Below, piece after piece: positions 1-9,070 of a DNA stretch of 64,000 bases (positions are counted from its first letter, which is position 1; each line of letters begins with the position of its first letter). The translations under genes were made by a program, and so were the position numbers. The stretch is from the NCBI RefSeq assembly GCF_019799945.1, contig NZ_JABGCH010000007.1:1-64000 (forward strand), read 5' to 3'. Source of the DNA: Modestobacter marinus. Its GTDB lineage: Bacteria > Actinomycetota > Actinomycetes > Mycobacteriales > Geodermatophilaceae. The notes beneath the pieces are model-generated. The model had not been told where the DNA came from. It saw only the letters and a program-made list of their open reading frames with translations, and made no database searches.

Positions 1-218
1 AGCCGACCATGCCCGCGCAGCCAGGCCGGCATCGTCTTCAGCCCGTCGAACTCCGCCGCACCCGCCTTCTCGCACTCCCGCACCGTGCGGGTCACCTCGG
101 CGGCCAGCCGGTTCTGCACCTGCAAGAGATCCTTGAGCCGGACCAGCAACGGCGGGCCGAACATGCCCGACAGGTCCTCGGCCGCGAGGGCGTCCAGGGC
201 CGACTGCAACTCGCCCAC
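1..218 (-). CDS. DUF222 (13E12 repeat family) protein, N-terminal part, runs off the window
   Basis: Reading the minus strand from a GTG at 218 gives about 72 residues (start VGELQSALDALAAEDL, later LKDLLQVQNRLAAEVTRTV and TMPAWLRG). This is the helical N-terminal pattern of DUF222, found in actinobacterial 13E12-type proteins that usually end in an HNH nuclease domain; that domain would lie outside the window. A GGGAGG sits about six bases ahead of the GTG. A perfect SOS-box palindrome lies just upstream, as known for several M. tuberculosis 13E12 genes. Function is unproven. The family assignment rests on pattern recognition of a partial protein. Confidence 0.7.
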   Translation of the reverse strand, partial: MGELQSALDALAAEDLSGMFGPPLLVRLKDLLQVQNRLAAEVTRTVRECEKAGAAEFDGLKTMPAWLRGHGR

Positions 219-235
219 GACACCTCCCGACAGCT

Positions 236-251
236 TCGAACGTGTGTTCGA
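236..251. promoter_or_regulatory. LexA operator (SOS box)
   Basis: The 16-mer TCGAACGTGTGTTCGA has perfect TCGAAC/GTTCGA half-sites with a 4-base spacer. It matches the actinobacterial LexA consensus TCGAACNNNNGTTCGA. It lies 18 bases upstream of the GTG of the DUF222 gene, so DNA-damage induction of that gene is likely. Confidence 0.85.
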
Positions 252-335
252 GTATACCGGCCTGGAGTCGTCTCGGCAGGGTGAACCCGCAGGTCAAGGG
301 CCTGTCCACAGAAGTTGGCGCGGGGTTGACAGGTG

Positions 336-1043
336 TCAGTGCGAGGCGCCACCGGGGCCGGGCAGCAGACCGCGCTCGACGGCGACCAGCACGGCCCGCG
401 TCCGGTCGTCGACACCGAGCTTCGCGAACACCCGCAGCAGGTGGGTCTTCACCGTCGCCTCGCCGATGAACAGGTCCCGGCCGATCTCCGCGTTGGTCAG
501 CCCGCGGGCCACGCCACCCAGGACCTCCAGCTCGCGCGCGGTCGGCGCCTCGGCTGCGGGCGCGCGCATCCGCGACAGGAGCTTGGCCGTCACCGGCGAC
601 GCGAGCACCGTCTCGCCGCGGGCAGCCGCACGCACGGCGTCGGCGAGCTGCCGCAGGGGCGTGTCCTTGAGCAGGTAGCCCGTCGCGCCGGCCTCGACGG
701 CCCGGACGATGTCGCCTTCTCCTCCAGCCCGTCCGCGGTGAGCAGCTCGGCGGTCGGGCGCGGGTCGGCGTGGTGGGCCGCGAAGTGGTCCAGCGCCTCG
801 CGGACGGTGAGCGCCTGCGCCGCGCCCTCCCCTTGGCTGACCACGCCGATCCGGGCCCGCCATGCGCGCCCTGCCGACGCCGGGTCCTCCCCCAGCACCA
901 CGACGTCCCCGCCGTCCCGGCGGCGGACGCCCTCCAGCACCTCGATCGTCGTGGTCTTGCCCGCCCCGTTGGGTCCGCACGCTGATCGCCGGGCCGGCTG
1001 CACCGGACCAGGCCGGCAGCGGCGCCACCTCTGTCGTCGTCAT
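336..1043 (-). pseudogene. Fused remnant of an ABC-transporter ATPase and a NarL-type response regulator
   Basis: From an ATG at 1043 the first ~22 residues (MTTTEVAPLPAW, then PAISV) look like an ABC ATPase N-terminus. The Walker A segment GPNGAGKTTTIEVLEG follows in a different frame near 975, so about 25 codons including the usual YG..A region are missing. ATPase-like sequence (IGVVSQGEG, LTVREALDHFAAHH) runs to about 720. There the sequence switches to the C-terminal half of a LuxR/NarL response regulator (DIVRAVEAGATGYLLKD, then HTH TARELEVL and NAEIGRDLFIGEATVKTHL), ending at 336. The ATPase C-terminus with signature motif and Walker B, and the regulator phospho-acceptor half, are absent. 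The simplest reading is a deletion across an operon of the order ATPase-permease-kinase-regulator. One frame stays open across the remnant, but no complete domain is encoded. Confidence 0.8.
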
Positions 1044-1185
1044 GGGGACGACCCTGTCGGCGCCCGGGCGTCCGCGGGACCGCCGAGCCGTGGGTCCGTC
1101 GTCCACCGGTCGGTGGACGCCGGAGGTCCACCGCGGCGTCCGGAAACCGCCAGTCGGGCACCCGGATCGGTGCGATGCTCGTCGC

Positions 1186-2670
1186 GTGGACGAGCTCCTG
1201 GACATCGAGCACTGCTACCGCGCGGTGGCCAGCCGGGACGCGCGCTTCGACGGCTGGTTCGTGACCGCGGTGCACAGCACCGGCATCTACTGCCGCCCCT
1301 CGTGCCCGGCCCGCACGCCGTTGCCGAAGAACGTCTCCTTCCACTCCACCGCGGCCGCGGCCCAGGCGGCCGGCTTCCGCGCCTGCCGGCGGTGCCGGCC
1401 CGACGCCGTCCCCGGCTCGCCGGAGTGGGACGTCCGGGCCGACGTCGTCGCCCGCGCGATGCGCCTCATCGCCGACGGCGAGGTGGAGCGGGCGGGGGTC
1501 GGCGGGCTGGCCGCCGCGCTCGGCTACTCCGAGCGCCAGCTGCACCGGCTGCTCACTGCGGAGCTCGGCGTCGGCCCCCTCGCGCTGGCCCGCGCCCAGC
1601 GGGCGCAGACCGCGCGCCTGCTGCTGGAGACCACCCGCCTTCCGGTGTCCGACGTCGCCTTCGCGGCCGGCTTTGCGAGCATCCGGCAGTTCAACGACAC
1701 GGTGCGGTCGGTCTTCGGGACGACGCCCACCGGACTGCGCCCGGCCAGCCCCCGCACCGACGGCGGTGCCCCCGGCTGGCTCACCCTGCGATTGGCCGCC
1801 CGCGCCCCGTTCGCCGCCGACGAGGTGCTGCACTTCCTCGGCGCCCACGCCACCCCCGGACTGGAGGAGTGGGACGGGACGACGTTCTCCCGGGTGCTCG
1901 ACCTGCCGCACGGTCCGGCCGTCGTCCGGCTGTCCCCGGCGCCCGACGGCGGGCCCGCGGTGCTGGCCCGGCTGCGGCTGGCCGCGCTGCGGGACCTCGG
2001 TCCCGCGGTGACCCGCTGCCGCCGGATGCTCGACCTGGACGCCGACCCCACCGCCGTCGACGAGGTGCTCGGCGCCGACCCGGCGCTCGCGCCGCTCATG
2101 CGCACCGCGCCCGGCCGCCGCGTGCCCGCCGCACCCGACGCCGCGGAGCTCGCCCTGCGCGCCGTCCTCGGTCAGCAGGTGTCGGTGGCCGGCGCGCGCA
2201 CGCTCACCGCCCGGGTCGTGGCCGCCGCGGGCCGTCCGCTGGACGAGCCGGTCGGCACCCTCACCCACACCTTCCCGCGCCCGACGGACCTCGCCGGCGC
2301 CGACCTGACCGACGTGGGGCTGACCGGCGCCCGCCGGCGCACGGTGCACGCGCTCGCCGCGGCCCTCGCCGACGGAACGGTCGCCCTCGGGCCCGGGGTC
2401 GACCGGGAGGAGGCCGCCCGCGCGCTGATCGCCGTTCCCGGGATCGGACCGTGGACCGCGGCCCTCGTCGGCCTGCGCGGGCTCGCCGACCCCGACGTCT
2501 GGCTCCCCGGCGACCTCGCGGTGCGCCGCAGCCTCACCGCCCTCCGCATCGACGACCGCAACGCCGCCGCACGCTGGCGGCCGTGGCGGTCCTACGCCGT
2601 CCAGCACCTCTGGGCGCTCGCCGTGCCCAGCCTGTTCACCCGCGGCCCCTCCATCGAACGGAGCGCCTGA
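1186..2670 (+). CDS. alkA: Bifunctional AdaA-type transcriptional activator / DNA-3-methyladenine glycosylase (AlkA)
   Basis: This 494-residue repair protein has an Ada-type zinc domain (YCRPSC with C36 and C40, then CRRC with C67 and C70; C36 is the likely methyl acceptor). Next comes an AraC-type helix-turn-helix (about 90-185, VSDVAFAAGFASIRQFNDTV). The C-terminal half is an AlkA HhH-GPD glycosylase with LGQQVSVAGART, the hairpin VPGIGPWTA and LPGDLAVRR, where the Asp matches the AlkA catalytic residue. It should sense methyl-phosphotriesters and excise alkylated bases. The GTG at 1186 is preferred because it starts just before the conserved LDIEHCYRAVASRDARFDG block; longer in-frame starts add only unrelated sequence from the pseudogene. 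No clear Shine-Dalgarno is seen. Its stop overlaps the ATG of ogt. Confidence 0.9.
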   Translation: MDELLDIEHCYRAVASRDARFDGWFVTAVHSTGIYCRPSCPARTPLPKNVSFHSTAAAAQAAGFRACRRCRPDAVPGSPEWDVRADVVARAMRLIADGEVERAGVGGLAAALGYSERQLHRLLTAELGVGPLALARAQRAQTARLLLETTRLPVSDVAFAAGFASIRQFNDTVRSVFGTTPTGLRPASPRTDGGAPGWLTLRLAARAPFAADEVLHFLGAHATPGLEEWDGTTFSRVLDLPHGPAVVRLSPAPDGGPAVLARLRLAALRDLGPAVTRCRRMLDLDADPTAVDEVLGADPALAPLMRTAPGRRVPAAPDAAELALRAVLGQQVSVAGARTLTARVVAAAGRPLDEPVGTLTHTFPRPTDLAGADLTDVGLTGARRRTVHALAAALADGTVALGPGVDREEAARALIAVPGIGPWTAALVGLRGLADPDVWLPGDLAVRRSLTALRIDDRNAAARWRPWRSYAVQHLWALAVPSLFTRGPSIERSA

Positions 2671-3227
2671 TGAAGACCCCACCCGCCCGGTACGCCACCA
2701 TCGCCACCCCACCGGGCCCCTTCACCGTCGTCGTCGCCACCGGCGAGGACGGCGAGGACGTCGTGCTGGCCTCCGGCTGGACCGACGACGTCGCCGAGCT
2801 CCTCTCCGTCGTCCACCGCTCGCTGCGGCCCACCTGGGTGGAACGGGCGGACCGGCTGCCGGTGCTGGCGGCCGTGGAGGCCTTCGACGAGGGCGACGTG
2901 ACCGCCATCGACCCGGTGCCGGTGCGGCAGCGCTCCGGCCCGTTCCTGCAGGACGCCTGGGAGGTGCTGCGCACGGTGCCGGCCGGCCGGCCGGACACCT
3001 ACGCGGAGTTCGCCGTGCGCTGCGGGCGGCCGTCGGCCGTCCGGGCCGCCGCCGGCGCCTGCGCGCGCAACGCGGCGGCGCTGTTCGTGCCCTGCCACCG
3101 GGTGCTGGCCACCGGCGGCAAGCTGGGCGGATACCGCTGGGGGACGCCGGTCAAGCGGTGGCTGCTGGATCACGAGGCGGCGCACGCCACGGAGCCCAGC
3201 GACACGCCCGAGCTGTACACCGTGTGA
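2670..3227 (+). CDS. ogt: Methylated-DNA--protein-cysteine methyltransferase
   Basis: This 185-residue protein transfers a methyl group from O6-methylguanine to its own cysteine. The active-site motif PCHRVL is present (acceptor C142) and is followed by GGKLGGYRWG, the usual end of the DNA-binding domain. The N-terminal half is the weakly conserved RNase-H-like domain. The start overlaps the alkA stop (TGATG), so the two genes are probably translationally coupled and form an alkylation-repair operon with direct reversal next to base excision. The last ~18 residues are a nonconserved tail. Confidence 0.92.
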   Translation: MKTPPARYATIATPPGPFTVVVATGEDGEDVVLASGWTDDVAELLSVVHRSLRPTWVERADRLPVLAAVEAFDEGDVTAIDPVPVRQRSGPFLQDAWEVLRTVPAGRPDTYAEFAVRCGRPSAVRAAAGACARNAAALFVPCHRVLATGGKLGGYRWGTPVKRWLLDHEAAHATEPSDTPELYTV

Positions 3228-3271
3228 CCGTCCGCCCGCGAACTGTCGGACTCGTCCGGCAGTCTGCGGGC

Positions 3272-4345
3272 ATGGACGCCGCCTCCCTGGTCCTCGGGCT
3301 CCTCCTCGGGGCGCTGCTGGCCACCGCCGTCACCCTCGCCGCCGTCGCGCTGCGCGGCCGCCGACGACCCGCGGCCGACGCGCTGGAACCGGTGCACGAG
3401 TCCCTGGACCACCTGCACCGGCTGCTGGCCGGCATCGAACGCGACCGCGCCACCGCCCACGGGGAGCTGCGGGAGCAGGTCGGGGCGGTCGGCCAGACGT
3501 CGGTCCTGCTGCGCCAGGAGACGGCGGCGCTGGTGACGGCGCTGCGCACGCCGCACGTGCGCGGCCGCTGGGGCGAGCTGCAGCTGCGCCGGGTGGTCGA
3601 GGTCGCGGGCCTGCTCGAGCACTGCGACTTCGTCGAGCAGCCGACCAGCACCACCGACGAGGGCGCCCGGGTGCGCCCCGACCTGGTGGTCACCCTCGCC
3701 GACGGGCGGCACGTGGTCGTCGACGCCAAGGTGCCCTTCGCCGGCTACATCGAGGCGGTCCAGGCCATCGACCAGGCGGTGCGCGACCAGCGGGTCGCCG
3801 ACCACGCGCGGCAGCTGCGGACCCACGTCGACGCCCTCGCCGCACGCCGCTACCCGACCGCCTTCGGCAGCGCCGCGCCGTTCACCGTGCTGTTCGTGCC
3901 CTCCGACGGCTTCCTCAGCACGGCGCTGGAGGCCGAGCCCACGCTGCTCGAGCACGGGTTCGCCCGGGACGTCGTGATCGCCACCCCCAGCACCCTGCTC
4001 GCCCTGCTGCGGACCGTGGCCTACTCCTGGCGGCAGGAGCGGCTGGCCCAGGACGCCGCCGCGGTCCTCGAGGTGGGCCGCACCGTGCACGCCCGGCTGA
4101 GCACGCTGTCCGGTCACCTGTCCCGGCTCGGCTCGGCGCTGGGCTCGGCGCTGACCCGCTACAACGAGACGGTCGGCTCCTACGAGCGGTCGGTGCTGGT
4201 GGCCACCCGCCGCTTCGACGACCTCGGCGTCGCGGCGAGCCCCGTGCCCGTCCCCGCCCCGGTGGAGGGGACGGTCCGCGCGCTGCGGCCGGTGCTGGAC
4301 GACGAGCCCGGCCGGCACACGGACCGCGACGACCTGACCGGCTGA
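3272..4345 (+). CDS. rmuC: RmuC family DNA recombination protein
   Basis: This 357-residue protein has an N-terminal membrane anchor (about 3-25), then a helical segment (about 30-85), then the RmuC nuclease-like core. The core carries RGRWGELQLRRVVEVAGL, RPDLVVTLADGRHVVVDAKVP (a PD-(D/E)xK-type pattern) and PSDGFLSTALE with ATPSTLLALLRTVAYSW. RmuC limits recombination between inverted repeats in E. coli; its exact activity is unsettled. The ATG at 3272 directly precedes the membrane segment, although no good Shine-Dalgarno is visible. It follows ogt by 44 bases, so it may share that transcript. Confidence 0.88.
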   Translation: MDAASLVLGLLLGALLATAVTLAAVALRGRRRPAADALEPVHESLDHLHRLLAGIERDRATAHGELREQVGAVGQTSVLLRQETAALVTALRTPHVRGRWGELQLRRVVEVAGLLEHCDFVEQPTSTTDEGARVRPDLVVTLADGRHVVVDAKVPFAGYIEAVQAIDQAVRDQRVADHARQLRTHVDALAARRYPTAFGSAAPFTVLFVPSDGFLSTALEAEPTLLEHGFARDVVIATPSTLLALLRTVAYSWRQERLAQDAAAVLEVGRTVHARLSTLSGHLSRLGSALGSALTRYNETVGSYERSVLVATRRFDDLGVAASPVPVPAPVEGTVRALRPVLDDEPGRHTDRDDLTG

Positions 4346-4593
4346 CCGCGCCCGCCACCCTGCCGTTCCGGAACAGGAAGAGGACGATGGGACTCCTGAG
4401 GCCCTGATCCACACAATCCGCCACCGCGGTGCGTCGACACGAGCGACATCTGCCCCACCGCTCCCCGCAGGGTCCAGCGTTGACTCAGGACGGGCCGTTA
4501 CCGTGGCCCGACCGGCGAGGGCGCTGCTCCTCGTCGTCGACGAGGAGGTGCACCATCGCTCCGGTCACTGTCGATGCCAGACGGGAGGATGCC

Positions 4594-5229
4594 GTGCGGC
4601 CAGAACGCGGCGATGCCGGCGCGGCCGCGCGTCGCGGCCATCCGTCGCCGGGCGCCGTGAACGGCACGCCCCGCGGGCGTACCGAGCGGGAGCGGCCGGC
4701 TCGCGACGTGGACCCGCGCACGCCCGGAGGGCGCGCACCGGAAGCCCGCGCCGGCCAGCCGCCGCGCCGCGGCTCGCTCCCTGACGTCCCGGGCCGCCCG
4801 CCGCAGCCCCGCGACGTCCACCGCAGTGGTGGGGGCAGCCCGCCGTCCCCGCGGTCCTACGGAGCCGCGCAGTCCGGCCCGCGCCTGCCCGGCGCGCTCG
4901 CCGTCCTGGGCGTCTTCCTGGTGACCCTGGCCGCCGCCGCAGCGGACAGCTACATCGGCATCGGGCTCGGCCGGATCACCCTGGTTGCCCTGACCGCCAG
5001 CTCCGCGGCGGCCACCCTGCTGGTCCGCCGCCGGGACCTGGTCACCACGCTGATCGCGCCGCCCATGGTCTTCATGGCCGTCGCCCTGCTGAACATCGCG
5101 CTCGCGCCGTCGGTCACCTTCACCCTGCCGACCATGGCCACCCTGCTCATCCAGGGGTTTCCGGCCATGGCGATCGCCACCGGCGTCGCCCTGGTGCTCA
5201 CGCTGGTCCGGCTGGTCACCCGCCGCTGA
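4594..5229 (+). CDS. DUF6542-type membrane protein
   Basis: From the GTG at 4594, behind a good GGGAGG, this encodes 211 residues. The first ~90 are Pro/Arg/Gly-rich and probably disordered. The rest forms about four hydrophobic segments (ALAVLGVFLVTLAAAAAD, ITLVALTASSAAATLL, TTLIAPPMVFMAVALLNIAL, FPAMAIATGVALVLTLVRL). This matches a small actinobacterial membrane domain of unknown function (DUF6542). An upstream in-frame start at 4429 would add 55 low-complexity residues without a ribosome binding site. The 248 bases between rmuC and this gene show nothing recognisable. Confidence 0.7.
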   Translation: MRPERGDAGAAARRGHPSPGAVNGTPRGRTERERPARDVDPRTPGGRAPEARAGQPPRRGSLPDVPGRPPQPRDVHRSGGGSPPSPRSYGAAQSGPRLPGALAVLGVFLVTLAAAAADSYIGIGLGRITLVALTASSAAATLLVRRRDLVTTLIAPPMVFMAVALLNIALAPSVTFTLPTMATLLIQGFPAMAIATGVALVLTLVRLVTRR

Positions 5230-5249
5230 CCGCCAGGTCAGACGCGGGC

Positions 5250-5279
5250 AGGCCCGGTCCCCGCGGGGGGATCGGGCCT
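5250..5279 (+). terminator. Rho-independent-type hairpin after the DUF6542 gene
   Basis: AGGCCCGGTCCCC pairs with GGGGGATCGGGCCT across a GCG loop, with one G-T pair, 20 bases after the stop codon. A short T run follows. Confidence 0.7.
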
Positions 5280-5291
5280 TCCTGCGCAGCC

Positions 5292-5352
5292 GGCCCCCTC
5301 CCGGGGCCCGCCCCGAGCTCGCAAGGGGCGGGGAGGACGGGGTCCTTCTTCA
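5292..5352 (-). repeat. Hairpin repeat family 1, copy A
   Basis: The inner stem CCCGCCCC (5307-5314) pairs perfectly with GGGGCGGG (5325-5332) around the loop GAGCTCGCAA. An outer GGCCCC/GGGGTCC pairing is partly preserved. The copy ends in GGTCCTTCTTCA, whose last three bases are the ispH stop codon on the minus strand. It shares layout and loop with the copies near 18.6, 19.9, 33.8, 34.8, 43.2 and 61.0 kb. Confidence 0.8.
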
Positions 5353-6321
5353 GTCGGTGTCGACGGCGAGCGCCGCACGGCGCGACTTGAGCTCGTGGGG
5401 TAGCGCGAACACCAGGCGCTCCTCGGCGGCCTTCACCGTCTCGACGTCCGGATAGCCGCGCGTGGCCAGCCAGTCGAGCACCTCGCTCACCAGGATCTCG
5501 GGGACCGAGGCGCCGCTGGTGACCCCGACCGTGCCGACGCCCTCCAGCCAGGTCTCGTCGATCTCGGAGGCGAAGTCGACCAGGTGCGAGTCGCGGGCGC
5601 CGGCCTCAAGCGCCACCTCGACCAGCCGCACCGAGTTCGAGGAGTTCGTGGACCCGACCACGAGGACCAGGTCGCACTCCCCGGCCATCTGCTTGACGGC
5701 CTGCTGCCGGTTCTGGGTGGCGTAGCAGATGTCGTCGCTGGGCGGGCTCTGCAGACCGGGGAACCGGGACTTCAGCGAGTCGACGGTGGCCAGCGTCTCG
5801 TCGACCGACAGCGTCGTCTGGGACAGCCAGACGACCTTCTCCGGGTCGCGGACCTGGACGTTGGCGATGTCCTCGACGCCGTCGACCAGCTGGGTGTGCG
5901 CCGGAGCCTCGCCCATCGTGCCCTCGACCTCCTCATGCCCCCGGTGGCCGATGAGCAGGATGTCGTAGTCGTCCTTGGCGAAGCGCTTGGCCTCCATGTG
6001 CACCTTGCTCACCAGCGGGCAGGTGGCGTCGATGGTGTGCAGCGACCGCGCCTCGGCCTCGGCCTTCACCGCCGGCGACACCCCGTGCGCGCTGAAGACG
6101 ACGACCGATCCCTCGGGTACCTCGTCGGTCTCGTCGACGAAGACCGCGCCCCGGCGCTCGAGGGTGGCGACGACGTGCTTGTTGTGGACGATCTGCTTGC
6201 GCACGTAGACCGGCGCACCGTGGATCTCCAGGGCCCGCTCGACGGCCACCACGGCGCGGTCCACACCGGCGCAGTAGCCCCGGGGATCGGCGAGCAGGAC
6301 GCGTCCGCGCGGTTCAGCCAT
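5350..6321 (-). CDS. ispH: 4-hydroxy-3-methylbut-2-enyl diphosphate reductase
   Basis: This 323-residue iron-sulfur enzyme makes IPP and DMAPP in the last step of the MEP pathway. The three cluster cysteines are C17 ([10 protein letters not shown]), C101 (DATCPLV) and C199 (ICYATQNRQ). Substrate-binding histidines are visible in [15 protein letters not shown] and [12 protein letters not shown]. The ATG at 6321 gives [10 protein letters not shown], the usual family N-terminus. The gene is divergent from the lipid-droplet-type gene, with 111 bases between. Its stop codon is part of a family 1 hairpin repeat. Confidence 0.97.
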   Translation of the reverse strand: MAEPRGRVLLADPRGYCAGVDRAVVAVERALEIHGAPVYVRKQIVHNKHVVATLERRGAVFVDETDEVPEGSVVVFSAHGVSPAVKAEAEARSLHTIDATCPLVSKVHMEAKRFAKDDYDILLIGHRGHEEVEGTMGEAPAHTQLVDGVEDIANVQVRDPEKVVWLSQTTLSVDETLATVDSLKSRFPGLQSPPSDDICYATQNRQQAVKQMAGECDLVLVVGSTNSSNSVRLVEVALEAGARDSHLVDFASEIDETWLEGVGTVGVTSGASVPEILVSEVLDWLATRGYPDVETVKAAEERLVFALPHELKSRRAALAVDTD

Positions 6322-6432
6322 GCCGCCATGGTAAGTGCGCGAACCGCCCGGGCCCTGGACACGAGACGGATACCACGCTCTCCCGCGCCCGGTCGGGCTG
6401 CCGTCGCCCTGCCGGTGCGGCACGCTGAGGAC

Positions 6433-7533
6433 ATGGCTCGAGAGATCCCCGAGGCCGTTCGCGCGGTCGCCGGCCTGGCCGCGACCGTGCTGGACGAGGC
6501 CCGCAAGCTGCCCGAGACCCTGCCCGGCCTGCCGGTGCGGCTGATCGGGCTGGCCATGCAGACCTCGCTCCGGCTGCAGCAGCAGTACTCCGGGCTCGTG
6601 GCCCGCGGGGACGAGGTGCTCACCGGGTTGCGCGGCGACGCCGAGCCCGGTCTGGCGACCTTCGACGAGGACCTCCCCGAGCCGGCGGCCCCGGCCTCGG
6701 TCCGCACCTCCGCCTTCGACCGGGCCGCTGACCCGGCGGTCGAGGAGGAGACCGAGGCGGACGCGCTCGCTGACGCGCTCGCCGACGACCTGGCGGTCGC
6801 GGACCTGCCGGTCGCCGACCCCGGGACGCTCTCCGGCGACGTCGAGTCCGCGGTGCTCGCGATCACCGCGGACGACGACACCGACCTCAGCCCCGGCGAG
6901 GTCGCGGCGCTGCCGGGCGACCCAGCGGCCGACGCGGTCACTGCCGTGGTCGACGAGCTGGCCGGGGCGGTCGCCGACGAGGTGGTCGAGGAGCTGCCCG
7001 ACGCCGTCCCGGACGAGGTCCTCGAGGACCTCGTCGCGGACGTCGCCGAACCCGCGGAGTTCGGGACGGCGGTCCCGGACCAGACGACGGTCGAGGAGGC
7101 TGTCGCCGGCGAGCCCCCGGCGGCGACCGACGTCCCGAGCCTGGCCGACGTCACCCCGGACACGGCTCCGGAGGACACCGCCACCCTCGAGGACGCCACC
7201 ATGGACGTGGCCGCGCTCGATGAGGCCGAGGAGGAGCTGGTCGACCTCGGCGGCCCCGACGCAGCCGCCAGCGTCACCCCGCCCAGCGCGTCGGACGACG
7301 GCGCCGCGCCGGGCGAGGGCGCCGAGGACGACGCTGCCGCCGCGGCGACGAGGCCCCCGGTCGCGGGCTACGAGTCCTTCAGCATCCCTGCGCTGCGGGG
7401 CCGCCTGCGCGCCTACCCGGCCGAGACGGTCGCCGACCTGCTCGACTACGAGCGGGCCACCCGCGCCCGCGCGCCGTACGTCACGCTGCTGCAGAACCGG
7501 CTGGAGAAGCTGAACGCCGACCGCGGTCGATGA
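6433..7533 (+). CDS. Lipid droplet-associated-type protein (Rv1109c-like position)
   Basis: This 366-residue protein is very acidic. The N-terminal ~60 residues ([40 protein letters not shown]) look like the amphipathic lipid-droplet anchor seen next to ispH in mycobacteria and rhodococci. The middle (about 75-305) is Asp/Glu/Ala/Val-rich low complexity. The end ([21 protein letters not shown] with [20 protein letters not shown]) is a short helical domain common in actinobacterial surface-of-droplet proteins. The ATG at 6433 directly precedes the conserved start. The middle part is much longer than expected for the family. The function is inferred from family and synteny. Confidence 0.65.
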   Translation: MAREIPEAVRAVAGLAATVLDEARKLPETLPGLPVRLIGLAMQTSLRLQQQYSGLVARGDEVLTGLRGDAEPGLATFDEDLPEPAAPASVRTSAFDRAADPAVEEETEADALADALADDLAVADLPVADPGTLSGDVESAVLAITADDDTDLSPGEVAALPGDPAADAVTAVVDELAGAVADEVVEELPDAVPDEVLEDLVADVAEPAEFGTAVPDQTTVEEAVAGEPPAATDVPSLADVTPDTAPEDTATLEDATMDVAALDEAEEELVDLGGPDAAASVTPPSASDDGAAPGEGAEDDAAAAATRPPVAGYESFSIPALRGRLRAYPAETVADLLDYERATRARAPYVTLLQNRLEKLNADRGR

Positions 7534-7576
7534 CGGGCCCCGCGACGCCTGAGCTGTGCATGGCACCCTCGACCGG

Positions 7577-8812
7577 GTGACGTCCCCCTCCTCCCCCGAG
7601 GCGCCGTGGCCGGTGCGCACCGTCGCCCGCAAGGTCGCCGAGTGGATCGGCCGGCTCGGTGAGGTCTGGGTCGAGGGGCAGGTCGCCCAGCTGTCCCGGC
7701 GGGGCAGCGCGGCGACGGTCTTCCTGACCCTGCGGGACCCCGCCGCCGACCTGTCCGTGCCGGTCACCTGCCACCGGGACGTCGCCGACCGGCCCGGTCT
7801 GGAGCTCACCGAGGGCGCCCGCGTGGTGGTGCGCGCGCGGCCCGACTACTACGTCGCCCGCGGCTCGTTCTCCCTCCGCGCGACCGAGATCCGCGCGGTC
7901 GGCCTGGGCGAGCTGCTCGCCCGGATCGAGCGGATCCGCCGGCTGCTGGCCGCGGAGGGACTGTTCGACGCCGCCCGCAAGCGCCCGCTGCCCTTCGCCC
8001 CGGCCGTCGTCGGGGTGATCACCGGCCGGGACAGCGCCGCCGAGCGCGACGTCCTGGTGACCGCCCGGCGACGGTGGCCCGCCGTCCGCTTCGCGGTGCA
8101 CAACTGCGCCGTCCAGGGCCCCACGGCGGCCGAGTCGGTGATCGCCGGGGTCCAGCGGCTGGACGCCGACCCCACCGTCGAGGTGATCGTGATCGCCCGC
8201 GGCGGCGGCTCGGTGGAGGACCTGCTGCCCTTCTCCGACGAGGGCCTGGTGCGGGCGATCGCGGCGAGCCGCACCCCGGTGGTGACCGCGGTCGGCCACG
8301 AGACCGACACGACCCTGGTCGACCACGTCGCCGACGTCCGCGCCGCGACCCCGACCGATGCCGCCCATCGTGTGGTGCCCGAGATCGGCGAGCAGCGCCG
8401 CCTGGTCGACGGCCTCCGGGCCCGCGCCCGGCACCTGCTCGCCGCCCGGCTCGAGCAGCAGGAACGCTGGCTGGACTCCGTCCGCAGCCGGCCCGTGCTC
8501 GCCGACCCCACCCGGCTGCTGGCCGGTCGGGCCGACGACGTCGCCGCGCTGCGCACCCGCGCCACCCGCACCGTCACCCACCGGGTGGAGGTCGCCGAAC
8601 GCGACCTCGAGCACGCGCGGGCCCGGGTCACCGCGCTGTCGCCGGCGGCGACGCTGCAGCGTGGGTACGCGGTGGTGCAGCGGGCCGACGGCGCGCTGGT
8701 GCGCGACCCGGCCGAGGTGGGCGACGACGAGCGGCTGCTGGTCCGGGTCGCCGGCGGGCGCCTCCCGGTGCGCGTCGACCGGACCGCCACCGGGGAGGAT
8801 GGTCAGCCATGA
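7577..8812 (+). CDS. xseA: Exodeoxyribonuclease VII large subunit
   Basis: This catalytic subunit degrades single-stranded DNA. An N-terminal OB fold (about 10-100, [30 protein letters not shown]) precedes the nuclease core with [32 protein letters not shown] and [21 protein letters not shown]. The coiled C-terminal part ends with [13 protein letters not shown]. The GTG at 7577 gives a typical N-terminus; an ATG at 7556 would add only seven residues. The stop overlaps the start of xseB in ATGA, so subunit synthesis is coupled. Confidence 0.95.
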   Translation: MTSPSSPEAPWPVRTVARKVAEWIGRLGEVWVEGQVAQLSRRGSAATVFLTLRDPAADLSVPVTCHRDVADRPGLELTEGARVVVRARPDYYVARGSFSLRATEIRAVGLGELLARIERIRRLLAAEGLFDAARKRPLPFAPAVVGVITGRDSAAERDVLVTARRRWPAVRFAVHNCAVQGPTAAESVIAGVQRLDADPTVEVIVIARGGGSVEDLLPFSDEGLVRAIAASRTPVVTAVGHETDTTLVDHVADVRAATPTDAAHRVVPEIGEQRRLVDGLRARARHLLAARLEQQERWLDSVRSRPVLADPTRLLAGRADDVAALRTRATRTVTHRVEVAERDLEHARARVTALSPAATLQRGYAVVQRADGALVRDPAEVGDDERLLVRVAGGRLPVRVDRTATGEDGQP

Positions 8813-9030
8813 CCACGCCCGACCCGACCGCCGAGCCGACGCAGACGTACGAGCAGGCCCGCGAGGAGCTCGCCGACGTGGTGCGCCGGCTGGAGGCCGG
8901 CGGGCTCACCCTGGAGGAGTCACTGGGTCTGTGGGAGCGCGGCGAGCAACTGGCCGAGCTCTGCCAGCACTGGCTCGACCGCGCCCGCGAGCGCCTGGCC
9001 GCCGCCGCCCCCACCGACACCCCCCAGTGA
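8809..9030 (+). CDS. xseB: Exodeoxyribonuclease VII small subunit
   Basis: This 73-residue protein has the family core [39 protein letters not shown] and a final helical stretch [12 protein letters not shown]. It binds the long coiled arms of XseA. The ATG overlaps the xseA stop by four bases. Length and motifs are typical. Confidence 0.94.
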   Translation: MTTPDPTAEPTQTYEQAREELADVVRRLEAGGLTLEESLGLWERGEQLAELCQHWLDRARERLAAAAPTDTPQ

Positions 9031-9032
9031 CC

Positions 9033-9064
9033 TCTCCGGCCTTGTTGGCCAACATGGCCGGAGG
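9033..9064. terminator. Bidirectional terminator between xseB and the DUF4245 gene
   Basis: CTCCGGCC (9034-9041) pairs with GGCCGGAG (9056-9063). The interior TGTTGGCCAACA is itself a perfect palindrome, giving one long uninterrupted hairpin between convergent stop codons at 9030 and 9071. Confidence 0.75.
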
Positions 9065-9070
9065 GACGGG

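Noticed and set aside
333-1185. Plus-strand open frame leading into the AdaA-AlkA gene
   Set aside because: It is antisense to the recognisable ABC/response-regulator remnant, and the conserved AdaA start lies at 1186.
4346-4593. A TTGACT near 4480 as a promoter for the DUF6542 gene
   Set aside because: No -10 element at suitable spacing; evidence too thin to list.
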